The notes: generated by a model not told the origin, from the letters alone. DNA of 64,000 nt from Leptospirillum sp. (GCA_027323445.1 DAHWBS010000003.1:1-64000); one strand, 5' to 3'. Counted from the first letter of the stretch, positions 39,300-50,109 are shown. Numbers and translations are program-made.

Positions 39300-40547
39300 G
39301 TGGGATATGTAACTGCTGTCTTGAAGAATGGATTGCCTGTTTACTGGGATCCGATGCCCCAGAGCCGGGCAGCGTCGATTGGGGTATGGGTAAGGTCGGG
39401 AAGTCGCTTTGAAGAACTCACGGAAGGAGGTGTAACTCACTTTCTCGAGCATATGTGCTTTAAAGGGACTAAAACCCGCAATGCTCAGGAGATAGCCAAT
39501 GAGATGGACTTTCTTGGTGGTGAAATGAATGCGTTTACCAGTCAGGAAATTACGTCTTTTTATGCCATGGTTCTTTCTGAGAATGCACCCAGGGCTGTTT
39601 CTTTGCTTGGAGATATTCTATGCGAGTCTATTTTTGATGCAGAGGAGCTTGAACGGGAGAAAGGGGTTGTTCTCGAGGAGTTGATGGAAGCTAAAGATGA
39701 TCCAGAAGATCTTGTCTCCGAGCAGCTTTTTTCCTCCTACTTTGCGGATCACTCTTTTGGTCGTCCGATATTGGGGACAGAAGAGTCCATCCAACGCTTT
39801 TCCCAAAAATCAGTCATGGAATATTTTCATAATAATTATCACTCTGGTTCAATGTTTATTACTATCGCTGGAAATGTTGACTGGAAACTGATTCTTAAAG
39901 CCTTGGAAAAGGCTTTTGGGAAGACGCCAAAGAAAAAGCTGGATCGTGTTGCTCAGGATGCCCCGATCGAAAATTTTGGCATATGGGAGTCTAACGAAGA
40001 TTTTGAGCAGGTTCATATGAGTATCGGTATCAAGGGAATCCCTCAACGGGATCATCGTCAGTCAGCGCTCAGGCTTTTGACAACGCATCTGGGGGGTGGA
40101 ATGAGCTCCCGCCTTTTTCAGGAGGTTCGCGAAAAGAGAGGTCTGGCCTATTCTGTCTATGCATCTCCAATGTCTTTTTCTGATGGGGGAATCGTAAGAG
40201 TTGTTGCTTCAACGCGTCCGTCAAAACGAAAAGAGCTTCAGTCGGTTCTTCTTTCCGAGATTGCGAGAGTTGAATCTGTTCCACTGACGGAGGACGAGTT
40301 GGCCAGGTCCAAAAATCAGTTGAAGTCTTCACTGCTTTTTGGACTTGAAAGTGTTTCTGGTCGGATGAGCAAGATGGGGCGGAATCTTTTGACTTGGGGT
40401 GAGGAGATTCCTGTTGAAAAAATTGAAAAATGGATTGATGAGGTGACACCTGGAGATATCCAGGCTTTGGCGAGAGACCTTGACTGGGGCAAGAATCATG
40501 GTATTTCAGTAATGGGTCCTATTTTGAAAAATAAAAAAGGCCATTGA
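39300..40547 (+). CDS. M16 family zinc peptidase
   Basis: HFLEHMCFKGT (HxxEH), LEREKGVVLEELMEAKDDPEDLV; GTG start. Confidence 0.93.
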   Translation: MGYVTAVLKNGLPVYWDPMPQSRAASIGVWVRSGSRFEELTEGGVTHFLEHMCFKGTKTRNAQEIANEMDFLGGEMNAFTSQEITSFYAMVLSENAPRAVSLLGDILCESIFDAEELEREKGVVLEELMEAKDDPEDLVSEQLFSSYFADHSFGRPILGTEESIQRFSQKSVMEYFHNNYHSGSMFITIAGNVDWKLILKALEKAFGKTPKKKLDRVAQDAPIENFGIWESNEDFEQVHMSIGIKGIPQRDHRQSALRLLTTHLGGGMSSRLFQEVREKRGLAYSVYASPMSFSDGGIVRVVASTRPSKRKELQSVLLSEIARVESVPLTEDELARSKNQLKSSLLFGLESVSGRMSKMGRNLLTWGEEIPVEKIEKWIDEVTPGDIQALARDLDWGKNHGISVMGPILKNKKGH

Positions 40548-40548
40548 T

Positions 40549-41268
40549 GTGATTGTTTTGGGAGTTAACATCGATCATGTTGCAACATTGAGAAATGCAC
40601 GTGGGGGGAAAAACCCGGACCCTCTTTCTGCCGCGGAGGTGGTCTATCGTTCGGGGGCCGGACAGGTTGTTTGCCACTTGAGGGAAGATCGACGACATAT
40701 TCTTGATCAGGACTTGATGGACCTCCTCTCTTGGGGAAAGCTGCCCGTTAATCTTGAGATGGCGTTGACGTCAGAAATGCAGGAAATAGCTCTTTCAATG
40801 GAGCCTCAATTGGTGACTCTTGTTCCGGAACGGAGACTCGAGCGGACGACTGAGGGAGGGCTTTGCCTGAATCATGAGCTAATCGGAAAAATTCGGGAAT
40901 TCCACAAGTTGTCTTCCGGGAAAAAAATTCCCTTGTCTTTATTCCTGGACCCCGATATAGAAATGGTTAAAAAAGGATGTGATCTTGGCGTTGAGCAAAT
41001 CGAACTCCATACAGGCCCCTATGCAAATTCTTTCTTCAGAAGCCCTGATAAGTTCGAGATGGAGCGTCTCATCGAATGTTCACTCTATATCGGATCGAGC
41101 AATGTAAGGCTTGCGATGGGCCATGGCCTTGATTCCGAGAATCTGTTACCTCTTCTTTCGATCCCCGATTTGGCTGAAGTCAATATCGGACACAGTATTA
41201 TTTCCCGTTCGGTTTTCATAGGGCTTTCAGCGGCCATTTCCGAGATACAGGAAGTTCTTGCAAGATAG
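40549..41268 (+). CDS. pdxJ: Pyridoxine 5'-phosphate synthase
   Basis: LGVNIDHVATLRNARGGKNPDPLSAA..CHLREDRRHILDQDL; EVNIGHSIISRSVFIGL. Confidence 0.97.
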   Translation: MIVLGVNIDHVATLRNARGGKNPDPLSAAEVVYRSGAGQVVCHLREDRRHILDQDLMDLLSWGKLPVNLEMALTSEMQEIALSMEPQLVTLVPERRLERTTEGGLCLNHELIGKIREFHKLSSGKKIPLSLFLDPDIEMVKKGCDLGVEQIELHTGPYANSFFRSPDKFEMERLIECSLYIGSSNVRLAMGHGLDSENLLPLLSIPDLAEVNIGHSIISRSVFIGLSAAISEIQEVLAR

Positions 41269-41310
41269 GCCGGGGAGTTTCCAGGAGCCTGTTTCGACAG
41301 GAAGCGACTA

Positions 41311-41694
41311 TTGAAAAACATTATTTCCATCGGCACGGATCTTGTGTCCATTGACAGAATCAGTGGATTGACGAAGAAATATGGGGACCGGTTTCTTGAG
41401 AGGGTTTACACCAAAAGAGAGGTGGCTGAGTCATCTCTTTCCCCCGCTTACCTCTCAGGCCGCTTTGCTGTCAAGGAAGCTGTTCTTAAGGCGATCGGAA
41501 CGGGGTTGTCTGCAGGGATGAGCTGGCGGGAGATTGAAACAATCCGCGAGCCAACGGGTGCACCAATGGTTTGTCTTTATGGAGAAGCTGCAAGAAGAGT
41601 GTTGGGGATGGGAGGTGTCAGAATCATGGTCTCCATATCGCATGAACGGTCTTTTGCTTTGGCATTTGTCCTTTTTCTGGGAGATGCTCCATGA
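41311..41694 (+). CDS. acpS: Holo-[acyl-carrier-protein] synthase
   Basis: IGTDLVSIDRI, LSGRFAVKEAVLKAIGTGL; TTG start; downstream of pdxJ. Confidence 0.95.
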   Translation: MKNIISIGTDLVSIDRISGLTKKYGDRFLERVYTKREVAESSLSPAYLSGRFAVKEAVLKAIGTGLSAGMSWREIETIREPTGAPMVCLYGEAARRVLGMGGVRIMVSISHERSFALAFVLFLGDAP

Positions 41695-43301
41695 AGGTTG
41701 TTATCCCGTCCGAGATGTCCCGAATTGAAAAGAGGACGATTCAGGAAGGCTTCTTAAGCGAAGATCTTCTGATGGAAAAAGCCGGATTATCAGTCGCAAG
41801 AGGTGTTCTGGCTCTTTCCCCCCGTCCGTCAAGTGTGGTTGCCGTTGTTGGAAAGGGAAATAACGGTGCTGATGCTGTCGTGGCTTTAAGACACTTGGCC
41901 CTCAAAAGCATAAAAACGACAGCCCTTCTCTTGTACCCTGAAGAAGATCATTCAGAGGCATTGCGCCTGGCGATTAAAAGATTGGCTGTTGCTCATGGCG
42001 GACGACCGGATGCAGTTCTCCCGTTTTCTCTCCAGACATCCATCCATAAGTTACGGCATGCAAGCGTAATTATTGACGGGATTCTTGGAACAGGATTCAA
42101 GGGAGAGCCCAGTCGGGAGGTCCTTGGCGCTATTGATCTCATGAACTCTCTTGGGGTGCCTGTTATGTCCGTGGATATCCCCACCGGTCTTGATGGCGAG
42201 ACAGGAAGGGCCATCAAGGCTGACCGGGCTTCCCGAACGGTCACTTTTGCTTTTCCCAAGTGGCGGCTCTTAGTTGATCCCGGGTGCCGTTATACAGGAG
42301 ATGTGGTGGTTTCAGACATTGGTCTTTTTCCATCCCTGCTCTCTCCGGCTCCTTCCCGGCAAGTCCTTCTCTCCGAGGATATAGTGGGCCTTATTCCCAA
42401 AAGACCACACTCCCTCCATAAGGGACAGGCGGGTCATGTGCTTGTTTGGGGAGGAAGCGCAGGGAAGTGGGGGGCGCCGATGCTCACAGGGCTCGGCGCA
42501 CAGAGAGCTGGTGCGGGACTCCTTACGATCCTCTTTCCGGAGGAAGCACCGAAAACATCTTCTTTTCCGGAGCAGATGATTCAATATCTGCCGAAGTCTC
42601 CTTTTCAGGAGATGGCTCCAATTTTAGAGAATATCGACGTTGTTGCAATGGGGCCCGGCTTGTCTCGTGGGCCTGAAGAGCTTAGACTTTCCAGATATAT
42701 TCTGGATGAGTTTTCGGGGCCTGTCGTTGCAGATGCCGGAGTCTTTGATTTATACAGCAGTTCTCCCATGAGTCTTGTCCGCTCAAACGGGGCACCGCTT
42801 CTTCTGACCCCTCATCCGGGAGAGTTTGCCCGCTATCTGAATCTTCCCGTTTCGACCGTTCTTGAGAACTCCACCGAGTTATTGCTGGAATGGTCCCAGA
42901 AGTTATCAGCAGTCATTCTTCTGAAAGGCTACAGAACGATCATTGCTTCCCCTGACGGAGAACTGACCGTCAATATGACAGGGAGTCCGAATATGGCGAC
43001 TGCTGGTTCAGGAGATGTTCTGACCGGAGTCATTTCAGGGTTTCTGGCACAAGGAGCAGCCCCTTATGATGCCATGGTTTTATCTGCATTTCTTCATGGT
43101 TGGGGCGGCGAGGCTCTTGGACAATCAAGGTCCGTTGGGATCCTGGCCAGAGAACTTGCCGATTCGGTAGGCCTTGTTCTTTCGTCTGTCGCCACGGGAG
43201 TGACCTGTCCTGTGCGTCAGGATCCATGGGGTGATATCCTGTTGTCCACATCGGTACCAAAGCTTCTGTCTTCTCAGGCGGAACCGTATGAAAAACCCTG
43301 A
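41691..43301 (+). CDS. nnr: Bifunctional NAD(P)H-hydrate epimerase/dehydratase
   Basis: N-terminal epimerase (VGKGNNGADAVVALRHLA; VDIPTGLDGETG) plus C-terminal dehydratase (LTPHPGEFARYL; ATAGSGDVLTGVISGFLAQG). Confidence 0.94.
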   Translation: MKVVIPSEMSRIEKRTIQEGFLSEDLLMEKAGLSVARGVLALSPRPSSVVAVVGKGNNGADAVVALRHLALKSIKTTALLLYPEEDHSEALRLAIKRLAVAHGGRPDAVLPFSLQTSIHKLRHASVIIDGILGTGFKGEPSREVLGAIDLMNSLGVPVMSVDIPTGLDGETGRAIKADRASRTVTFAFPKWRLLVDPGCRYTGDVVVSDIGLFPSLLSPAPSRQVLLSEDIVGLIPKRPHSLHKGQAGHVLVWGGSAGKWGAPMLTGLGAQRAGAGLLTILFPEEAPKTSSFPEQMIQYLPKSPFQEMAPILENIDVVAMGPGLSRGPEELRLSRYILDEFSGPVVADAGVFDLYSSSPMSLVRSNGAPLLLTPHPGEFARYLNLPVSTVLENSTELLLEWSQKLSAVILLKGYRTIIASPDGELTVNMTGSPNMATAGSGDVLTGVISGFLAQGAAPYDAMVLSAFLHGWGGEALGQSRSVGILARELADSVGLVLSSVATGVTCPVRQDPWGDILLSTSVPKLLSSQAEPYEKP

Positions 43302-44082
43302 TCGCTCAGGAATGGAGGGCCTTTTTGTTTATCTGGAATATCTTTCGGGGCTTTATCCAGATCTTCCTGTGTCTCAATCTCTTCATGCCTCCGGATCTTC
43401 AGGAGAAACATCAGGTTCTTCCTTGAAAGACACAACAAAAAAGTCAGGGAGCGCAGTTGATGGGCCAGAAAACCTTATGTCTGAAAGCGTAGGGAGCAAA
43501 TCTGTTGCACTTGGGGCTTTGGCAGTCAAGGTCAATGAATGCAGGGACTGTTCTCTTGGAGAGTCCAGGGCCAATCCTGTGTTTGGGGAAGGCAATGTCG
43601 ACACCAGGCTTTTGTTCATAGGAGAGGGACCAGGTGCAGAAGAAGATCGGACCGGAAGACCTTTTGTTGGGAGGGCTGGAGAGCTTCTTGACCGAATGAT
43701 TGTTGCAATGGGTCTATCAAGGGAGGAGGTCTTTATTGCAAACGCCGTAAAGTGTCGCCCCCCGTCAAACAGGACTCCCGAAGTCGTTGAGCGTGATGCC
43801 TGTAAGCATTTTCTTCTTGAGCAAATCAGGATTATTTCTCCTGAAGCCATTGTTCTTCTCGGTCAGACTGCGATTTTCCAGATGCTATCCAATGAGTCTC
43901 CCATATCTTCGGTGAGAGGAGTGGAAACGATTCTCCCTTCTTTCCCGGGGATCCGGGTTATGCCGACGTATCATCCTGCTTATTTGCTCAGGAATCCCCA
44001 GGCAAAGGCAGTGGTTTGGAAGGATTTGCAGCAAGTGATGAAGTGGCTTTCCCTGCCGATGCCTGTTCTGAGGGAGAAATGA
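43288..44082 (+). CDS. Uracil-DNA glycosylase, family 4 (Fe-S)
   Basis: CRDCSLGESRANPVFGEGNVDTRLLFIGEGPGAEEDRTGRPFVGRAGELLDRM; NAVKCRPPSNRTP; MPTYHPAYLLRNP. Confidence 0.9.
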   Translation: MKNPDRSGMEGLFVYLEYLSGLYPDLPVSQSLHASGSSGETSGSSLKDTTKKSGSAVDGPENLMSESVGSKSVALGALAVKVNECRDCSLGESRANPVFGEGNVDTRLLFIGEGPGAEEDRTGRPFVGRAGELLDRMIVAMGLSREEVFIANAVKCRPPSNRTPEVVERDACKHFLLEQIRIISPEAIVLLGQTAIFQMLSNESPISSVRGVETILPSFPGIRVMPTYHPAYLLRNPQAKAVVWKDLQQVMKWLSLPMPVLREK

Positions 44083-44360
44083 GGGTTATCAAGGGATTTT
44101 TTTTATTACTCATGGCTTTTCTAGGAACCCTTTTCGTTTTGGAAAATGATCATGACACGGTTTTTGTCCTGATACCGTTTTGGGGACAAGCAAACCCGGT
44201 GTCGGTTGGCATTTTGGTTGTTTTCTGTTTTTTGTCCGGTATACTTGCGACTCTTTTTTTTATCCTGTTGAGTAAAATCGGGAGTTCCCTGAAAAAAAGC
44301 TTTTCAAGGCAAACACCCCAGGGCGCTGACCATCATGACGAAGGCCATCATGAGCACTGA
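44079..44360 (+). CDS. LapA-like (DUF1049) small membrane protein
   Basis: MRVIKGFFLLLMAFLGTLFVLENDHDTVFVLIPFWG..VGILVVFCFLSGILATLFF, two TM helices. Confidence 0.65.
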   Translation: MRVIKGFFLLLMAFLGTLFVLENDHDTVFVLIPFWGQANPVSVGILVVFCFLSGILATLFFILLSKIGSSLKKSFSRQTPQGADHHDEGHHEH

Positions 44361-46869
44361 TCTTTCATCTGAGAAGAGATGGATCTATCCGGATACTCCA
44401 TTGTTTCGACAGTATCAGGGTTTGCGGGAGAAAGCGGGGGAGGCTCTTCTTTTTTTCCGTCTGGGAGATTTTTATGAACTGTTTGGGGAGCAGGCGGTTG
44501 AGGTCTCCAGAGTATTGGGGCTGACTCTGACATCGAGAGACAGGAACAAATCCAACCCCCTGCCTATGTGTGGTATTCCGGCACGTTCTCTGGAACTTTA
44601 TCTGCCCCGTCTCGTCTCCCTCGGGTATCGTATCGCAATCTCGGAGCAGACTCAGCCGGATTTAGAGTCCGACGGCATGTTTTCAAGGGAAATCGTCAGG
44701 ATTGTTACAAGATCAACCCTGATCGAGGATCCTTCCCTTGAAGGAGGACAGACAAAAAATGGTGTCTGTATTGTTCGGATGGATGACTCGGTCGCCATAT
44801 CAAGCCTGGATCTTTCAAGTGGACACCTTGCTGTTTTTGAGCCAGAAAATAAAGGAGATCTAGATGCCATCCTTGACTGGATGGCATCTAAATCCCCCGT
44901 TGAAGTCCTGATTGCGGATCCTGATTTGTCCTCTGCCTTCTCTGGAATAGATCATCAGAGAACTCTCCCGTCTGAGACACCACTCAATGAATTAATAGAT
45001 GTTCTCCCGCGCGATTTTGAGTTTCCCCTGCTCTCTCCCGCATCTGAACGAGCCCTTTCAACATTGATTTCCTATGTGGCATCCCTGAAGGCCGGGATTA
45101 TCCACCATCTGACCGGGGTCACTGTCGAAAAAACGGTAGGAACACTCGTCATTGATCGTGCATCGATACGACATCTCGATCTCGTTCCAGATCAGGAAGA
45201 CCGAAAAAAAAATGGAAGTCTCCTGGAGGTTCTGGATCAGGCAAGATCAGCGCTGGGGAGCCGGATGCTCAGGAGATGGGTCTTGGCCCCGCTTTCGGAC
45301 AGGGAGAGCATCCTCATGCGACAGTGGATTGTACGCCGACTGGATGAGAACCCACGATGGGCTGATAGAGTGGGTGATATCCTTGGGGCAACTGGCGACA
45401 TCGAACGAATTCTCGGGAGAATCGGGATGAAAGGCCGATTGCCAAGAGATCTCGGGGGGATCAGGGATGGAATCGCGTGTGCCATCGAACTTGCCAAGAT
45501 GCACGACTGGAAAGAGCTTCTTCCTGACGATAAAAGGGATGCTTCCATTGAGACTCTTTCCCGGATGGTTTCAGGTCTGTCCGAAGCCTTGGTCGATGAT
45601 CCTCCTGTTTCTTGCGGGGAGTCTCCGGTTATTCGCGACGGGTTTGACCCGGAGCTTGACGGATATCGGCATTTTGAGCGGGAAGGTGATCAGGATCTTT
45701 TGAAAATTGAGGAGCGGGAGAGAAGATCAACGGGGATTGAGACATTACGTATCCGCTACAATCAGGTCGCCGGATACTACATTGAGGTTACCAAGGGGCA
45801 GGTCTCGAAAGTTCCCCCTCATTATTTCAGAAAACAAACTTTGACGGGTGTCGAGCGATATACTCTACCTGAGCTTCTGGACTTTGAGCAGCGGATAACG
45901 GAATCCCGCCTAAAGGCTCAGGAAAGGGAGTTTGCCATTTTGGATGATCTGATCAAGAGGGTCTTGTCCTGCTCTGCTCATATTCAGCGAATGGCGGAAT
46001 TCCTGGGAACGGTTGACGGATTGCTTTCATTTGCCAGAGTCGGGAAAAAGAGACAATACGTATTGCCGTCGTTCTCAACGGACGGGGCGATATCGATTAC
46101 AAACGGTCGACATCCGATCGTCGAGGCCAGACTCAGGACAGGGGCCTTCATGCCCAATGATACCCGACTTGAGGCAGGAACATTTGTGCTTTTGACGGGG
46201 CCAAACATGGCGGGAAAGTCGACATATATGAGACAATTGGCCCTGATTCAGATCATGGCCCAGATGGGAGCTCCTGTTCCGGCAGACGAGGCGGTTCTGC
46301 CGATTGTTGATCGCATACTGACAAGAGTTGGTGCGAATGATCATATTCTTGAAGGTGAGTCGACTTTCATGGTGGAGATGAAGGAGGTTGCAAGGGTTTT
46401 ACGGGATGCGACCGCCAAAAGTCTTGTCATTCTGGATGAGGTTGGAAGGGGAACCGCCACTTTTGATGGTATGGCCATTGCCTGGGCGGTATCCGAGTAT
46501 GTTCATGACCGGATACGCTCTTTGACTCTCTTTGCGACACACTATCATGAGCTTCATGCTCTGGCGGAAAAAGGCCAACGTTTTTTGAACCAGTCTGTTG
46601 CCGTTCGGATTGAGGGTGGAAAAATTTCTTTTCCACACAGGATCAGTTCCGGGCATTCATCAAGATCCTACGGCATTGACGTTGCCAAACTGGCGGGTGT
46701 TCCGGAGATTGTGATCGAACGGGCAACCCGAATACTCGAGCACTGGAACCGACAGAAGCCATTCAAGGCCATTTCAGAGGGGCTTTCTCATATGCCTGAG
46801 AAGGACACCGCATCCTTGCCTCTTTTTGAGTGGAAGATGCGTGCAGAAAATCCTCCCGCATCTTCATAG
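44350..46869 (+). CDS. mutS: DNA mismatch repair protein MutS
   Basis: FFRLGDFYELFGEQA, TGPNMAGKSTYMRQLALIQIMAQMG, LDEVGRGTATFDGMAIAWA. Confidence 0.97.
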   Translation: MSTDLSSEKRWIYPDTPLFRQYQGLREKAGEALLFFRLGDFYELFGEQAVEVSRVLGLTLTSRDRNKSNPLPMCGIPARSLELYLPRLVSLGYRIAISEQTQPDLESDGMFSREIVRIVTRSTLIEDPSLEGGQTKNGVCIVRMDDSVAISSLDLSSGHLAVFEPENKGDLDAILDWMASKSPVEVLIADPDLSSAFSGIDHQRTLPSETPLNELIDVLPRDFEFPLLSPASERALSTLISYVASLKAGIIHHLTGVTVEKTVGTLVIDRASIRHLDLVPDQEDRKKNGSLLEVLDQARSALGSRMLRRWVLAPLSDRESILMRQWIVRRLDENPRWADRVGDILGATGDIERILGRIGMKGRLPRDLGGIRDGIACAIELAKMHDWKELLPDDKRDASIETLSRMVSGLSEALVDDPPVSCGESPVIRDGFDPELDGYRHFEREGDQDLLKIEERERRSTGIETLRIRYNQVAGYYIEVTKGQVSKVPPHYFRKQTLTGVERYTLPELLDFEQRITESRLKAQEREFAILDDLIKRVLSCSAHIQRMAEFLGTVDGLLSFARVGKKRQYVLPSFSTDGAISITNGRHPIVEARLRTGAFMPNDTRLEAGTFVLLTGPNMAGKSTYMRQLALIQIMAQMGAPVPADEAVLPIVDRILTRVGANDHILEGESTFMVEMKEVARVLRDATAKSLVILDEVGRGTATFDGMAIAWAVSEYVHDRIRSLTLFATHYHELHALAEKGQRFLNQSVAVRIEGGKISFPHRISSGHSSRSYGIDVAKLAGVPEIVIERATRILEHWNRQKPFKAISEGLSHMPEKDTASLPLFEWKMRAENPPASS

Positions 46870-46917
46870 GGATTTTGTGAAAGTTTGATTATCTGTTTCC
46901 CTTTGCTCGGAGGGTTC

Positions 46918-47424
46918 ATGTCCATAAAAAATCTTTCCATTGTACTTTTCCTTTTAGGAATATGCGTTTTATCTCCGGTTACGGTGCATGCAGATGGAAG
47001 CGGGGATTCGTCTGCCCAGTCTGTTTTAAAGGAGATGAAGAGTCGTTACCTGAACCAGACCAATCAAACAGTGTCTCCCACGGTTCCGACAACCCCAGCC
47101 GTTGGTTTGCCACCACCGCCTTCCTCCCCAACGATTCCCCCCATGGGCGGATCATCAGGGGGTCCTTCCGTTGCCCATTCTCCTCTCTCTCAGGCTTCCT
47201 CTTCCCCGGTCCCCGATCAGTTGCATACACTTTTATTGGTCTCATCAGAACCTGCCGGAGCAAAAATACAGATTGATGGGGTATTAATTGGCGATACTCC
47301 AGTCTCTTTTCAGGCTCACGCCGGAATGTCCGGGAATGTTTGCGTCTTGAAGGAGGGGTTTTCTTCGAAGTGTTTCTCTGTCTTCTTTCAGGGGGGAAGA
47401 CTATCAGGACAAAAATTGCTTTAA
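46918..47424 (+). CDS. Exported PEGA-domain protein
   Basis: Signal peptide, Pro/Ser-rich linker, then LLVSSEPAGAKIQIDGVLIGDTPVSF..LKEGF (PEGA-like). Confidence 0.65.
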   Translation: MSIKNLSIVLFLLGICVLSPVTVHADGSGDSSAQSVLKEMKSRYLNQTNQTVSPTVPTTPAVGLPPPPSSPTIPPMGGSSGGPSVAHSPLSQASSSPVPDQLHTLLLVSSEPAGAKIQIDGVLIGDTPVSFQAHAGMSGNVCVLKEGFSSKCFSVFFQGGRLSGQKLL

Positions 47425-47586
47425 AAAGGATTCCCCCGTCCAATCCTTTTGAGCCATAGAAAATGAACGCTTGCCTGCGTGCTTGCTGTCCTGTTCTATT
47501 CCTTTTAATATAGGTGTCTATATTGATTGGACGACAAATTTGTGAGTGAAACATTACTTCAATGGAAATGAGGAGAAAAGAGAACG

Positions 47587-48747
47587 ATGTCCGATTCCCA
47601 TGACCATTCCCATGGCACTTTGGATGGTGATTCCAGCGAGCTTGTAAACAGCCTTTCGCAGATTATTGACAAGGGTCCACCGGAGGTTGTGCTCGAAAGT
47701 GTTGCGGATGATGATGTCGTTTCAGAAGTCCTCGCAAATCTCTATGAAATGGACGCGCTGGGGGCAATTTCCTCTTTGCCATCAATGACTCCGGATTGGT
47801 CCTTGGCAATAAGGCGATTTTTGGAGACCTATTCGGAAGGGGTTGAGCTCGAGGATGATCTGGTTCAGATCGGATCTTCATCTGAAAACAGCCGCTTCAT
47901 GTATGGCTTTGGAATCATGATCGATGGTCTTAAAACACCGGAGATTTCCTTGTCGGCAGACATTCTTGAGGGAATTCGGGAAAAGCTTTCAAGAATTTTT
48001 CACCTTCAGTCAAAGTCGATGCTCTATCTCCATCCGACACTTGCCCTGTTGCCTGAACTCTATCTTTTTTCCTTTGAGGAACGCCGCGAGTTTTTCCTTG
48101 AAGTTCCTGAAGCTCCCTTGCCGCTTTCTGATGATTTGATGCTTGATTCCGATGATGTGTCTTTTTTGTCCGCTCCTGTTGAAACCCTTCTTGGGGATGA
48201 GCATCCTGTGGTTCGATATATGGGAAGCTCACAAGACTTGCATGAAGGCGAATCGGGATATCCCGTTTTTCTCATGGGAGCGGTCATATCGCAGAACTCT
48301 CCGATGGAGGGTGGAATCCAGGAGTTTCTCGAGGGGGATGAGGCAGGAGAGTTTGATGCGATGCTTTCTGACATAGCGGAAATTATGGATCCTGAAAACG
48401 AAAACGCGGATGAGTTGCCATCTGTCTCAATTCTTCCATGGTCTCTTCTCTTTCCGATGGGGGTCTCCCTTCATTTTCAGCAAAGGGTGATGGAGTTTGT
48501 TTACCGGATGAATCTTTCCGGCAAGGAAACACTGGAAATGGTTCCTTTTTGGGAAGATGGGTATCTCTGGATTCATGCTTCCCTGAAAGGAAAGAATGAA
48601 GGTCATGATTTTCTGGTTGTGGATGAATACGTTCTTGAATTTTTGGAGGAACTGATCGAACCCGTCCTGACGGAAAATCTTCCTGTCCGACTGAAGTGGC
48701 ATCCCTTGCCCAAGGATGGCAGAGGCCTTTCGCTCGGCCTCGTCTAG
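47587..48747 (+). CDS. Uncharacterised acidic 386-aa protein
   Basis: Long open frame with coding-like composition, strongly acidic, no motif recognised. Confidence 0.7.
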   Translation: MSDSHDHSHGTLDGDSSELVNSLSQIIDKGPPEVVLESVADDDVVSEVLANLYEMDALGAISSLPSMTPDWSLAIRRFLETYSEGVELEDDLVQIGSSSENSRFMYGFGIMIDGLKTPEISLSADILEGIREKLSRIFHLQSKSMLYLHPTLALLPELYLFSFEERREFFLEVPEAPLPLSDDLMLDSDDVSFLSAPVETLLGDEHPVVRYMGSSQDLHEGESGYPVFLMGAVISQNSPMEGGIQEFLEGDEAGEFDAMLSDIAEIMDPENENADELPSVSILPWSLLFPMGVSLHFQQRVMEFVYRMNLSGKETLEMVPFWEDGYLWIHASLKGKNEGHDFLVVDEYVLEFLEELIEPVLTENLPVRLKWHPLPKDGRGLSLGLV

Positions 48748-48869
48748 GGCTGATCTGATTCATTTTTGATCGAGGTTTCTAGCGTTTTTTGATCCGTTCG
48801 GGAAAAGAGCAGCTTTTGCTTGCCGTTTATTGGTTTTATGGTTTATTATCCTGATTTTAGAAAGATTAA

Positions 48870-50090
48870 ATGAAGTTCAATCGCTGTCTCTTTTCTTTGC
48901 TTCTGATGCTCCCTTTCAGGATGTTTTCTCCTGATGATTCATTCGGAGGGTCAGTACCTCCGGCAAATTTGCCTGCTGGCAATATTTCTTCGGTCAAGAT
49001 TAATCCCGTACCGCTATATCGACTTTCTTATCCGATTCAAACAATGCGAATGGGATATAGCAAAAAAGCCCATCTCATTTTCTTGACCCTTATGAAAAGT
49101 GGTCAGGTGCTTGTTCTTGATAGCCGCACCGGAAAGGTTATAAAGACTATTTCCAATGTTTTGAAGCCGCTGGATGCAACATTTGACTGGAAAAAAAGAA
49201 ATATTCTTGTGACAGAGGGTGACTCCAGGGAGTTTCACGTCATACCGCTGGATGATCCCTCAAGAATGAAAGAGCTTCCGACAGGACTCAATCCAACGGT
49301 TGTAGAGTACCGTGGGGATGCCGGAACATTTCTTCTGGCTGGAGCGGTCCATATTCTCTACCGGCTGAATTCAGAATCCTATGATGTTGAGCGATGGACA
49401 GCTTTCGGGGATCGGATCCATGAAATCACCTTTTTGGGAAAAGAGATTTATATTCCTTTGTTGCGCCACTCCCGGATATTGGTTCTCGACGGAAAAACTC
49501 TTCAGGTGACCCATGATGAGACCCTGGATCTTTGTGAACGGCTGACCACGGTTCTGCCATTGTCCGAAGGAGGAGTTGCTGCTCTTTGTGAAAATGAGCT
49601 TCTCGTCCGAAGGAAGGCTGGCGGAGTCTTTCACCACCGATATAGTGATGATTTTCCAAGAACAATGGTTGGCCCTGTTCAGTCATCCTTTCTGTTGATC
49701 TTTTACCCGGATGCCGAGGAGATGGTTCTGACAGACCTGAGAACACTGAAGTCTGTTCAAAGGGTAGCGATTGACGGGCGCCCAATGTGGTCTCGCCTCA
49801 ATCATGATGGGACAGGGGTTTTTCTGATCGTTTCGAACCCATCGTCCGGAGTTGTCAGCTTTGAACGTTTTTCTCTCGCTCCCATTTATTCAACGAATAT
49901 TCGTGCCGGGGGAAAGGGGACTCCTCCGGTTACGAAGGCTGAAGTCCATGCGCCAAGCCCTGCGGCCATTTCGGGAAAAGCTGGCGCACCTCTTCCTTCC
50001 ATCAAAACGACTCCTCTTTCGGGGAGTTCAAAGAAGATGGCGCTTCCCCCTGCCGGGACAGCCCGGGGAACGGGGCCTGTCCCCCAATAA
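48870..50090 (+). CDS. Exported beta-propeller-like protein, uncharacterised
   Basis: N-terminal hydrophobic signal; repeats such as GQVLVLDSRTGKVIKTI and SRILVLDGKTLQVTHDE; Pro/Ser-rich tail. Confidence 0.6.
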   Translation: MKFNRCLFSLLLMLPFRMFSPDDSFGGSVPPANLPAGNISSVKINPVPLYRLSYPIQTMRMGYSKKAHLIFLTLMKSGQVLVLDSRTGKVIKTISNVLKPLDATFDWKKRNILVTEGDSREFHVIPLDDPSRMKELPTGLNPTVVEYRGDAGTFLLAGAVHILYRLNSESYDVERWTAFGDRIHEITFLGKEIYIPLLRHSRILVLDGKTLQVTHDETLDLCERLTTVLPLSEGGVAALCENELLVRRKAGGVFHHRYSDDFPRTMVGPVQSSFLLIFYPDAEEMVLTDLRTLKSVQRVAIDGRPMWSRLNHDGTGVFLIVSNPSSGVVSFERFSLAPIYSTNIRAGGKGTPPVTKAEVHAPSPAAISGKAGAPLPSIKTTPLSGSSKKMALPPAGTARGTGPVPQ

Positions 50091-50109
50091 ATAGCTCTGG
50101 AGGTAAAGA

